64,000 nucleotides of DNA, from the NCBI GenBank assembly GCA_017562135.1, contig QEYB01000533.1:310001-374000 (forward strand), given 5' to 3'. This DNA comes from Dipylidium caninum. Taxonomy: Eukaryota > Platyhelminthes > Cestoda > Cyclophyllidea > Dipylidiidae. A program made the position numbers and the translations under genes. The notes under the pieces were generated by a model that was given only the letters and a program-made list of their open reading frames with translations, searched no databases and was not told the origin of the DNA. This document shows, piece after piece, positions 1 through 13,000 of the stretch; the stretch's first letter is position 1, and each line of letters opens with the position of its first letter.

Positions 1-100
1 CAGGCTGTAGTACCGGGTTTGCCGTTGAGAACATGGAACAACCGCATTGCCTCAACAGAGTTCATTAAGTACGACGCTTAAGCCTCAAATGCAGGCGCTG

Positions 101-113
101 CCCCCCCCCCCCC
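101..113. repeat. Poly-C run (13 C)
   Basis: A run of 13 C in the intron upstream of the first dynein exon. Comparable runs occur at 19177-19188 (12 C) and 19679-19688 (10 G). They are prone to length error in sequencing. Confidence 0.9.
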
Positions 114-271
114 GCAACATCAGCTTCTCCTCCTTCTGTCCCCAATTCTCTACCGTCCTGCCGCAATCTGTTGCCGTGTGTCGCATTGCCGCATCCCACC
201 GTGGCGGTCGAACGTGTTTTCTCCAACCGTGACACACGTTTCGAAACTGTTTTAACTTTATTATAAAATAG

Positions 272-1022
272 GGCTTCATGCAGGACTACCCGCAGGGTCT
301 GCGCCCCTTGGGCGACGCAATAGTGGGCGGGGCAGTTGAAATATACAGCCGTTTGGCCGCGGAGCTTTTGCCGACGCCGGCTAAGTCGCATTACCTCTTC
401 AACCTTCGCGATCTCTCCAAGTGCGTGCAGGGCGTGTTACAGACCAGCCCCCCGGCGATCCGAGACAAGACCTCCTTCACCCGCCTCTTCTATCACGAGT
501 GCTCTCGTGTCTTCCACGACCGTCTCGTCGATGAGACTGATCGCCTCTTCTTCAACACCATTCTTACGGAGGTCGCTAGTAAATATTTCAGCGAGGTACG
601 CCCCATCATCGCATTCATACTTATGCCTACTTACAACGTGAATGCCACTTTCTTGATAAGACGTCGACACTGTCCCTCGCATCGGTTCACCGCTTTAGAA
701 CGCTTGTCTCAAATACTCGTCTGTTAAACTATTATTTCATTGTCTAAATGGCAATTCAGGTCAGCTTTACTCTGCACTAAAACCCCTAAGTCCTTTGGCA
801 AATCGTCAAATTACCTTAGAAGGGTCACACGCCTTAACTGTGGCACTGCCACCTTATCCACACTCATCGCTTCTCAACTTTTGCCTTCAGACTATTGAAC
901 CAGAGACATTTTTTAAGAAACCGTTGTTTTTCGGAGACTTTATGGTTATTGACGCCGCTCGCGAAGACCGCCTTTACGGAGAGATTACAGACATGGACCA
1001 ACTCAAGAACATTATGCAAGAG
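272..1022 (+). other. DNAH6: DNAH6 exons encoding the end of AAA3 and the AAA3-AAA4 link
   Basis: Two exons (272-595 and 891-1022). The first carries the [19 protein letters not shown] block, a signature of the small domain of AAA3 in axonemal dyneins, followed by [15 protein letters not shown]. The second carries the FGDFM and [13 protein letters not shown] blocks that lead into AAA4. A pyrimidine-rich tract ends in TAG at 271, which favours the 272 start over the CAG at 283; both keep the frame. Confidence 0.8.
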
Positions 1023-4000
1023 GTAGGTCGATTTATCCAACTTTTAAGACAGACACGCAAGTCAACGAAGGTTATAAATGTATACCTTAAGTGGTCAGTG
1101 GTAGGACAACCTTAATATTCATTGTCTTACCACATGCTGCTCAATATGCTCTTTCGGATCTCAGTACCTAGAAGATTACAACATGGTGTACTCGAAAGAT
1201 GTTAAGATGGTCTTCTTCGTTGATGCGGTGCAACACATCTGTCGAATTGCGCGAATAATAAGGCAGGATCGTGGAAACGCTCTCCTCGTGGGCGTGGGGG
1301 GCACGGGCAAACGATCGTTGACAAGGTGAGTCTTGATTGGTTGATCCTGCGACTCTGCGACGAATTGTGACCAATCACAGAATGGCTCGTCAGTAAGGCG
1401 AAAATCGGAGGGATTTCATTCGTTCTGCCGACCTATAATCAGACTAGCGTAATTCCCGATGCTTGCCTTGTTTTCCGACGTCACCTGAAGTAATCCCGAA
1501 AGGTTTCTTCTACACGGGGAAAATAGATGCCATTAAGTACTCTAAAAGAAAACCGAAGTTGGGCGATTTTTCATACCCACTGACATAAGAGACTGAGGAA
1601 GAGGCGGTCGATTAACCCACCATGTTTTTGACCACAGAGAGGCGAGTGATAATTTTAATGTTGCTTTTGGAAGCGAGGAGACTGAGCGTGGCATAACTCC
1701 CCTAAGAGTCTTCTCAATATTCTCAATGCATGTCTCTAAGACGGTGGGTGAAAAAGGTTACATGTACGGTCCTTCAGATACCACGTCAGAGTTTGTGGTA
1801 TCACTTGCTTGCTGACTATGGCTGCAATCGTAAGACTCATCCATTGTCTCCTCTTCACTTCGGCACAAGAGTTTATTTAGTCTCTTGTTAACAATGCAAA
1901 TTGTAAACGCCGTTGGAAAAAGTAACGGCACCCAAGGCCACTTAGACATCCCGCAAAAAGCCGTTTAGTTTAATATAGCATGAGGTAGCAACAATGTGTG
2001 TCGGTAGATAGGGAATTTTTTTCAACGGCATCATTAACTACTTGAATTATGGCGTCTAAGCGGATCTACTGAATTCTCTCACCCCCCGTCTTCAGACTGG
2101 CGGCCCACATGAACAGTTACCAGTGCTTCTCCATTCACTTGTCCCGCGGCTACAACTATGACTCCTTCCACGAGGATCTCCAGACACTTTACTGGAGGAC
2201 AGGTGTGGAGAACACTCCCACCGTATTCCTTTTCTGCGACAGCCAGATCCTTGTGGAGGAGTTTGTTGAGGACCTCAACAACATCCTCAACTCCGGCGAA
2301 GTGCCAGGCCTCTTTGACGCCGAGAGCTTGGAGAAACTCATCATTGGAGCCCGACCTTACGCCAAGGAGGCGGGTATTGCCGAAGGGGACCGGGAAGCCA
2401 TCTACCGATTCTGCATTGACCGGGTGCGGCAGAACCTGCACCTCGTCCTCGCCATGTCCCCCATGGGATCGGCTTTCCGCAATCGCCTGAGAATGTTCCC
2501 TTCGCTGGTCAACTGTTGCACCATTGACTGGTTAACCGAGTGGCCAGAGGAGGCGCTGCTTGGAGTGGCTACCTCCTCGTTTGCCACGCTCGACATCGAC
2601 TCAGCGCAATTGAGGGTGAGTGTCGTCTTGAATGCCTCGTGGAAGGTGTTGAAGACGCCAATCTGTCCCGTCTGGTCGGACTGCCCGAGAAACCCCACTA
2701 CTTTGCCGTCGGAACGCCCATCCGCCTTGTTAATAGCTCAGGTGGTTTGGTGATGCGTGCCCACTTAAACGGGCATGTAGACTTTTCAGCTTACGAGCTT
2801 AGTTGGTCTTCACTCTCTGCACCCTCGCTTCCCTTTGGCGATCTTTTCGGGCGGTGTAAAACGTCTCACTGCCTGGCGGCGACTGACTGCGCGGGCATCC
2901 ACAAGGAAAAGCCTACCCCTGGAAAGTGACAGGTGACAGCTGTGCCGGCGAACTGTTGTGCCCGAAAACCCACATGCCCCCACGGAGATGAGAGGAGGCA
3001 TAGGGTGAACCTCCGCCCGTCTGAACGGCAAAGGTCTGTTCGTGTCCCTTAGGCCTCTGTCGGTCGCGTCAAGTCGCCTCGTGGAAGGTGAAAATCTGCC
3101 GCCTGCCCCCTTCCCTCTCCTTTGGCACATTCCACTGCCACCGTACAGTCGCCGAATGCACTGCGGCACTGACGAGCGGCGTGTCTGCTTTGCTGTGACG
3201 CCTGTTTGCCGCGCTGGTGAAGGAGTCATTGTTAAAGGTCCTCTCCCCGAGGCTAATTTAGGCAGGCCAGGGCGCATCAGAGGCCGAGCAGAGACGAGAA
3301 TGGCTTCCTTCACGAAGACGGCCACCCGCCGGCTTCCGCTAGCTTTCGTGTAATATGATGCGCCTGAGAAGCGCTACACCTCTACCGGTGCTTCCAGCTC
3401 CGAACGGTCGCCATCATCCCCATTTACGCCGTCCGTTGTTATTCGCGGCACCCACAATTTGTCTTTCTTTTCACCAGCTCTTTTCCATTTGAGAAGCGAC
3501 TCATCCAACGACGCCACCTTGCCAAGACACCGTTGTCACCGGTGTCAGTTACTTACTCACGTGGCTGCCAGTTTGAGTAGCCCTCTTGGGTCATTTTGTG
3601 AGTGGTTAGTTGGCCTGCCTCCTCTCGAAAAGCAGCGAGTCATCGGTGCCGGCGCACACCCACGTATGAGGAAGAAGTAGGGGCTCCTTTGAAAAGCCTG
3701 CTGGGGGCAAGTCAAACACCCCCCCTCCCCCCACCAACCGGCAATCAAATTTGCTCTCCGCTCGGGTTGACGAAGTCCCGGCCTCGGGTCGCGGTCGTCC
3801 ACAACTCTCTCCTGTCCCCTTTGACACCACCTTCTGATTAGCGCTGCTTGCGTCCTCATCGCCACCGCGAAGGAAGCGACATGGGCCGCGGTTTTGATGA
3901 CGTCTTCTAATCGTCCTTTATGTCAACTTGCAGGAGAAAATGGCCAAGTTGTCCACCTTCACCCACCTGACAGTGTCGTCGACGGCCGTGCGATTTTACG

Positions 4001-7000
4001 AGGAGTTGAAGCGCCACTACTACACCACGCCGACCAGCTACCTCGAGCTTCTCTCCATCTTCCGCACAATGCTCGATGAACGCCGAAAGTGAGAATTGCC
4101 TTATTTTCTTGCTCGATCCAGGTGTCCGCAGGCCGAAAATGCGACGTCTGTGGACAAATTTTGACTCCTGTCTGCAGAAGAGCATCTCCACGGTAGTTGG
4201 ATTACAAAGTGAAGTGGTGTTAGGGAGTTTCTGCTGCGTAGGCAAGGGTGTTTGCAGTCGTGGTTTCATCCTGAAAAAGACTCCTCTCTCCCCGATTCAT
4301 CGCCCCGCTCCTCCCTCCACCTGCCTTTAAGCAGACGCGAGGTGGGCCTTGAAGTCAGCCAGAACATGGTCAACTTTGCCCAGCAATTTGCTCATAGACT
4401 TCATGCCTCTTTCTTGTGGACATGACGTGAAAAGTCGACTGCACCAGCCCTGCCAGAAGCCCTTGTTTGGGATGGCGCCGTCCCCCCCAACACGTACTCT
4501 CTCCCCCTCTCTCCGCCCCACCGCATGACGAGTGAACTCGTAGAAGAGGCGAGAAGGCGGAACAACGTTGCTGGGTCCCTCCTGCTCCGCACTCATTGCT
4601 GCCTACGTGCTCTGAGTGGAGCAGTGCATGCGTTGGTGGCTGCAAGTGAGGGCGTCCCCTGTCATGAGAGGCGCCTGCCCTGCGCACCCCGCCCCGCCCC
4701 GCCCGCCCCCTCTCCCATGCGCGCGCCTTAAACTCTCTGCGTCCTCGAAGGTCTTCTAGGTCGACGCTTTCCTCGTTCGCACTCCGTCTTAGTCGCGAGT
4801 GAATAACGCGACTGAGAGGGGAGCCTTAAACGTTGACTGCACTTCATTGTCTAGCAAGCTGAAGGCGATGCAGGATAAGTTCAAGAACGGCCTAAACAAG
4901 ATCCAGGAAACAAACGACCTGGTCACGCGGATGGAGGAGGAGTTGACCGCCCTTCGACCCAAATTGGAGCAGAAACAGAAGGACACGGAGAAACTCATGA
5001 TCAAACTCGGCGAGGATCAGGAGAGGGTGAGTCGATCGCCCTCCTTCAACTCACTCCACCGTCTCTCGTCTCCCCCTGCCCCGATAATTAGGCTCTCTGT
5101 CATATTTTTAAAAAGAGAAATGATATTTTAAAAAGATTGCCCGTTTCCCCAGGCTCTGTGGCCTGGAGATGAGGCAGTGGGAGAGGGCCGAGCCGGGCTT
5201 AGAATGGGTCCAGTCTGCTAAGTCAGAGGGGGTGCGGGCGTTTGGGTTTATTCAGTCCACCTCCTGACAGGCGGACGTGGTGCGACATCGGGTGAAAGAC
5301 GACGAGGCGGACGCAAAGCAGAAGGCGGTGGAGACGCAGGCGATAGCGGACGACGCGCAACGCGACCTCGACGCCGCCCTGCCCGCCCTCGAGGCGGCCA
5401 ACAAGGCCCTCGACGCACTCGACAAGAATGACATCGCGGAGATTCGCGTCTTTACAAAGCCCCCGCAGCTCGTGCAAACGGTGATGGAGGCGGTGTGCCT
5501 CATGATGGGGCAAAAGTATGTCTGCTTGTCGTTTCGGAGGGCGTCGTCCACCTTTGTTATTGTTAATGCAAACGTTCAACGTAGCCACTGCCACCGTCAC
5601 AGGCACTGCAGGCATCTTCAGCCGCCGAAGCCGTAGAAAGTGCGGCCTTGACTTTTGAGGGCATACACCGCATCCATGGCGGTCACTGTCTTGCGTTTTT
5701 GCCTGCTCCGTGTACGTTACAACATCGCGGATCACGTTCTCGAGGAAGACCTTGAGGACGCCGCGCATCCCCTTGTATATGAGGTCGGAGATGCGCTTCA
5801 CCGCGCCACGTCAAATGGCCTGCTTAGTGATGCCCTGCATGTTATCACGCAACACGACCGGACATGGCTCATCACAGTCCACCAGTCGACCAGTCGAGAT
5901 GACAACAAATTCACGCGAACGACGCTAAGTAGGAACAACGCGCTCCGTCCCCTGTGCAATACAGGGAAAGGCATACAGTCAGAAATCATACGTACTCGCC
6001 CCTCGAGCTCGCACTCTCCACTCCGCCTGCATTGACGGTCCATCTAAACTCGGCATTGTTAGAATTTTGGGCTTCTCCCTAACGACTTCCATCTGCCGTC
6101 CAGCAGGGCAGTTGGTTTTGCCTCCTTTAGAGGAAGTAATGTTGATTAGTCGTGCCATGTGCACGTCAGCTGTGGTGATTGTTCCTCCTAAGAAACCACA
6201 CAAGCGGACACTTTCTCATTCGCCCACCTCCCCGTCCCAATCTCTTCCGTCCGTGGCGGTGTAAGCTCAACAATGCGTGGAAAGGAGCCAGTGTAGGTTA
6301 TAATCTGACCAGTTACAACACATCTCTTCGAGAAGTGTTTGCAACCACCTCCCACTGGAAGGTCGCCCCCCTTCTGTCGATTCGTTGGCAAAATTTGTCA
6401 GCCTCGTCGATGAGACGTCGATTGCAGCCCTCGTGCCACTTCTGTCCGCGTGCTAGCCTAACCGACTCAGTGGAGAAGATCCCCCTTCGGTCTTCAAAGT
6501 GATGTTTTGCGATGTGGTAGCCCCCCGGCGACTCCACCGATCCTGCCTCTTCTCCTGGCTGACCCGTAGACGAAGCAGTGCCTTTACAGCTATGACAGTG
6601 CGCACTCGACAGTTTGACAGTCGCAGTGTGCAGCAGACAAGTTAGACAGCCGCGGAGACCTTGTCTCAGTCTCACACGGACTCCATTTGGTCAGACTAGC
6701 AGTTTGGCCAGCATCACCTCCTTCGTCCGACCCGTGCCCGTGGCGTGGACAGACGGCTCCACCAGCAGCGCGTGTCTTCATGGCCTCCGAGCAGTCGAGT
6801 TGTGTTCGTCTCGCCAGATGGCAACTGCTCACCGCCTTCCTCCTTTGTAGGACGGACTGGGCGACCGCCAAAACGTTGCTGGGCGACAGCAACTTCCTGC
6901 GCAAGCTCGTTGAGTACCCGAAGGACTCCATCTCGGACTCACTGCTGAAGAAGTTGCAAAAGTATGTCGACAATCCAGAATTCGTGCCTGCGGTTATTGA

Positions 7001-10000
7001 GAAGGTGAGCAAAGCCTGCAAGTCGCTCTGCATGTGGGTCCGGGCGCTGGAAATGTACGCCCGCGTTTACAGGACCGTGGAGCCAAAGAGGAGGCGGTGA
7101 GTCACTGAGGACATCCTCCTTCGCCTTTGGGCCGACGGTCAGTAGAGGCAAATTAGCGCCTCCGCTTCCGCCTGCCCTGTTTTCTTGGCGTCCACCCCTT
7201 CTTAGGTGCCTTTGCCCCTCTCGACATCCAATGTTCCTCGTCCCCCTCCTTCCCCCGGTCTCATCCACCACGTTAATCTCTCGAGACAATGTGTACAGCG
7301 GAGAGTGTCGGTGACACGTTCTTTTGGTGGATGAATGTAGACTTGAAGAAGCCAATGCAGAGTTGGACGCAGTGGTGGCCAAGCTCCGCGAGAAGCAGGG
7401 TGCCCTGAAGGCGATCGAGGACACAATCGCCGAGTTGCAGACTGCCTATCACCAGTCGGTGAGTGAGAAGAAGGTGTTGGAGCACAACTTAGCGCTGACA
7501 GCCGCCCGGCTTAAACGCGCCGCCAAGTTGACAGCCGCGTTGTCGAGCGAACAGGAGCGGTGGCGCGAATCAATTGCCGCCTACGACGTCCAACTTGGCA
7601 ACGTCCTCGGCGACGTCTTCATAGCGGCGGCTTGTGTTGCCTACTACGGCGCTTTTACCATGGAGTTCCGGGAAAGCCTAGTTCAAAACTGGGTGGTCAA
7701 ATGTCATGAACTCGAAGTACCCGTTAGTGAAAATGTTGGTCTTTTCAGCGTCCTCGGTGATGCCTTTGAATTGAGGCAGTGGAACGCAGAGGGCTTGCCA
7801 CGAGATCAGATCAGCACGGAGAATGGAATAATGGTGAAACACTCGCGTCGCTGGCCCCTTATGATTGATCCGCAGGAGCAGGCGAATCGGTGGATTCGTA
7901 CGATGGAGGAGAGGAACGGGATCCGGGTTGTCAAGCCGACGGACGTGAACATGTTGCGCATCCTTGAGTCCTGCATCCGGACGGGTTGCCCCATGTTGCT
8001 GGAGGGTGTGGGGGAGAGTTTGGACCCAACGTTAGGACCTGTTTTGAATCGTCAGACCTTCGTAAAGGGCGGCAGGATGTTGATTCGATTGGGAGATAGT
8101 GACGTCGAGTATGATAAGAACTTCAAATTTTACATAACGACAAAACTGCCCAATCCACATTATATGCCCGAAGTGTCAATCAAGGTGACCCTGATTAACT
8201 TCACCGTCACACCGCAAGGCTTGAAGGACCAACTGTTGAGTGAAGTGACACGTCTCGAAAGACCGGAGTTGGAGGAGCAACGTGTAGAACTTATTGGTCG
8301 CATCAACCTGGATAAAAATCACCCTTCGGGTACGTGAACCCAAGTTGTACTACTGATTTACATTGAGTAGGATGTTATGTGTGTGTGTTTCATGCGACAT
8401 CGGCCACCTCCCTCACAGCCGCCCTTTCATGTCTTTTCGAATATTCCAGAAGCTAGAGACAAAACTAAATGGGAACTTGACAGAATCTTCGTTGAGCCTT
8501 AAAGCAAGATTGGGAATGGAGGTAAAAACACCTGTAAGTTCGTCGTCGGCCCCGAAAACTACTAACAAACCTTACAATCTGCCATATTTTACGGGGCGGT
8601 TGAACCGAGTCTGAGAAGGTGGTCGTTGAACTCCGTGGCAGCAACGAGTCGTGAGACAATGGAATCCCAATCGCTTTGCCCCGCTTTCCTCAGCGACGTG
8701 TGAAGAGTACACAAAATCGACCTTGAATGCAAAGCGAATCGGCGCAGGAAATGGGCCGACCTGGAGGCTTTCTTCCATCCATACTTATTCGCGAGAATGC
8801 GGGAACTTATTTGACTGGCCCACCTTGCAGCATGGCGTTGGCGTACGGGGCGATATTCGTAGCCACCATCTCCGGTTGTGGAGCGGCGGAGTTGGTAAAT
8901 GGGCCATGGAAGAACGCCGATAAGGTCGTAAGGGGCGAAAGTGTCACGGAGACCCTCACAATGCCCCCTGTGTTTACTTATGGGCCGCCCAAAGGAGTGG
9001 ATGGGATGGCGCCTGCGTCGTAGGGACGAGGATGAAACCCCCATGTGACTCAACCCAGTTCAGTCACGTCCTGCCGGCGGTTTGGCCCATTCACCCGCTC
9101 CACCCTCGCTCAGGTCACCGCTCCCAGGCCTACGCTGCGTGGCTACGCTCAAACCGGTCACACGCCAAACGCATCCACTTTGTGTGATATGCTGAAGTAA
9201 CGCGATCCTCTTGCATGCCGGTGAGCAGGGAACGAGTTTCGGGAATGGGACCTGCGGAGGCTCTCCCCGCCTAGAGCCGCCGTACTCCTTCGCCAGGGAG
9301 TTTGCGACTGAGAAATGGGAGAGAAGAAGGATGGAAAAAGTCTTTCCCCGTGCCCCAATCACAAACAGCCTTCATAGTATCGTGACTTTAGATTGCGTAG
9401 ACTAATGTGAGATTCCTAACGCCCACTCGAGGTGTCCGATTCATTCACAGGGTGGATCTGTCGCTTAGCGTTTCTTTAGTTTGGGGAGAGGGCCAGCGAG
9501 GACAGTGCTCTTCTTGTCTTCCTCTTTTAAATAGCAAATAGAGGACAAGATCTTGAAGCTTCTCTTCGAGTCCGAGGGAAACATATTGGACAACGAGGCT
9601 TTGATTAATACATTGAACGAGTCCAAGACCACGTCGATTGAAATAGCGAAGCGGTTGATTGAGGCAGAAGCCACGGAGGCCATGATTTCCACGGCGCGCT
9701 CACACTTCCTCCCCATTGCGGCGCGTGGCTCCGTGCTCTACTTCGTAATCACTCTCCTCGCCGACATTGACCCCATGTACCAATTCTCCCTCAAGTACTT
9801 CATCGCCGTAAGTCATTTTCATCTGCTTGCTTCTGCTTCTTTTGTTATTCTCGGTTTGGTCTACTTACAAGCGTTTAAGTACTATGTCACGGCCTGGCAT
9901 ATTCTTCTTCCCCGTTTTCCCCAAACTCTACACCTCTTTTTACGGTCTCCTTGACACCAATTGAGAAAACGCGAAGAATTAAGCAATCACACCGATGAAT

Positions 10001-13000
10001 TTTGGTGTCTTCGCTTTTCGTTAACTCTTTTTTCTTGTTGGGAGACCCTCTTATCATCCCTTCCGCCTTTCCCTAGCGTTCTATGCCACTCCCCTATCTG
10101 ATTCTACGAAGTTTCGTCTTGATCGCTCGAAAATAATAAAAAATAATATGGGTTTCGGATGCTCAGGCCACGAGGGACTGTTCATCCCTCGTCTTGTTGC
10201 CGCAATCCTATCCGACGGCCGTTGGTAAAACTTAGCGAATTAATGCCAAGTTATGTTTCCCCGCCTCTGAGACCTCTGCTGCACACTTTTAATTCGTCTG
10301 CGGTTCTGCCTCACACCGCCGGGCGCCCTCACCTTCCACACCGCAGATCTTGTGGCCCCTTTTAAGACAGCCGCCTACATGCTCTCATCGCCGCGCAGCT
10401 CTGCTCTTTTCAACGCCACATTGCACCCACGTCGGTGGATTCAAATTGCCTCTTCTTCTTGCATCTTCATTGGCTAAAGTACCTGATATTCCCAAGCCAG
10501 TTTAATTCGAGAATCCCTCAGTCATGCCACCTTCTGACTTCCATCGCCCGCCTAAGCTAATCACAAATGGTGGAGCCTAGGGATTGACTCGGTGAAATGC
10601 CCCGCCCTGTTTGTCTGCCTCCAGCTCTTCAACCAGACCATTGAGAAGTGCCCACAGGAGGCCGAGTCAGTTGACCGCACCGATGTCCTCATCAACGCCA
10701 TCACCCTGGCCACTTACAACAACGTCGCCCGCGGTCTCTTTGCACACGACAAACTCGTCTTCTCCTTGATGCTCTGCGCGAGAATTCTCCTCCACGAGGC
10801 CAAAATTGCCCAGTCAGAGTGGGACTACCTCATCTCCACAGCCACCCAGTCGGATCGTCTGGTCCCGCCGCAACCGGAAGCCACTTTGAGCTGGCTCGGC
10901 GTGCGGCAGTGGAAGGCTCTGTGCGACCTTGTCGATGGGCTGCCCGACGTCTACAATGGCCTGGTGGAAGATGTCATCAGCGGTCGGGAAATCGTTCTCA
11001 ACATACGAGGCGACCCCGAGGCCTCGAGCGACGGCCTGACTGTCTCACTCACCGTCTCCCCTCAGGACAGCAACGGTGTCAGAAGTGGCGAAGACGACTG
11101 GGATAAGCGGCTGAGTCTATTCCAGAAGACGATTTTAGTTCGAGCCCTGAGAGAAGAGGAGTTTGTGACGGTCGTGACGGAGTTTGTGGCTATTCAACTC
11201 GGCAACGAGTTCGTGGAGACGCCCCCTGTCGACTTGCCGTTGCTCTACGCGGACATGGACGCCTTCACCCCGCTGGTCTTCATACTCTCCTCCGGCTCTG
11301 ATCCGATGGCGCAGCTGCAACGCTTCGCCCGACAAATGGATTACTCGGGGAGAATACAGTCGGTGTCGCTGGGCCAAGGACAGGGCCCCACAGCGGAGAA
11401 GCTGATGGCAAAGGCAGCGGAGAGTGGTGACTGGGTTTTCTTGCAGGTAACCGAGCGCAACTCCCCTCCTCCCCCCTCATCAGCAGCCACTGTGGCGGAA
11501 AGAGTCACCAGCCGCGATCGCCGCGCTCGGGGTGAAGACACTCCGCCTTCGCCCCGTTCTCGAGGTTAGGTTCATCACCTCAACCACGGCCCCAACTGCT
11601 CCCCCGCTTTTAACCTGCTTTACTCACCTTTGTCCAGACGAGATGAGGTCCACCAATCGAATTTAGCGTCATTAGGGTTTCGTGGATTAAGCTCCATCTC
11701 CTCGTCCTCTTCCGTCGTCTTCCCGTTGATATTGCGGCCGTCCTTGGCTGCCAACATGGCAGCGGAGTCTGAACTTTTGCCTTAAATGGTGGCCACTCGC
11801 TCGCTGCTGACGAGACGTAGCCGCCTGTTAACGTGGGCTGCGGGTGTTTGAAGGTCCATTTCGCAATCTCGAACGAAGTCGCCACGGCTGGGGGACACTA
11901 AGTTGACGGGCCTCCTTCTGCTCTCGCAGAACTGTCATTTGGCCGCCTCGTGGATGGTACGAATGGAGGAGATCATAAAACAGCGCGCAGAGGCGAGGAA
12001 CTCCACCAACGCCAACTACCGCCTCTTCCTCAGCTCCATGCCCGTCCGGTCCTTTCCCATCACTGTGCTTCAGAACTCGGTCAAGGTCACCAACGAGCCG
12101 CCCAAAGGCATCCGCGCCAATCTCCGCAGAGCCCTCAACGAAATTTCGACCGAGTCCTTCGAGGGCAACGGTATGAGCAGAGTCGTAGACACGTCTTCTC
12201 AGCGGTTGGATGTGTTTCATGTGGGCTATTGAGTTCTTCCTTCACTGCCGACAGTTCTGGGCTTGATGTGGCGACAGGTCGTCTACAGCATGTGTCTCTT
12301 CCATGCCGTCGTTCTGGAGCGCAAGAAATTCGGCCCCCTCGGATGGAACATCCCCTACGAGTTCAATGACTCGGACAGGGAGTGTGCCGTGCTGAACCTC
12401 GCCCTCTTCTCCGACGAGCACGGCTTCGACTGGGACGCGCTCAGATACATCACGGCAGAGGTGAGCCACCACCCGCGCCCCCCAACTTTGTGGGCGGACG
12501 CTCCGTCGACACTCGACCAGTTTTTCAAACTATTTATCATATAAAATGGAAATAACTTCCATTGGCGTGTAAAACTTTCCGCCCACGAGTGGTCCAGTCA
12601 CATATGTCCTTTTGAAAGTAAAAGTTGGATACAAACATGGTAAAAAAGTCACAACATGAGCAAGAAGAATCCATTTGACAATTATAAGCAAAAATATCGA
12701 GCTCATATTACAAATTCTCCCTCTCCCTCTCTCAGTCGCGCGTTTCATAGTTTCCGATTTGTTATCTCGCCAACGACCGGTCACACCTGCGGCCTGTGAC
12801 CGGCTGCGGTTAGTGGCGAGAAGCCCAGAGCGTCCCTCCGTACTCGCCCTCCGGGGCCTACGCGCCCTCAAAGCACTGGCCTCTCCATGCCGTTTGGCAC
12901 GCCGTACAGGTGTATTTCGCCGTGTCCTTCCGATCAGAGCCCGCTTGCGAGGCGCTCCGGGCGCCGGGCGAGAAGCGTCCAGCGCCTAAAACTGTTCGAG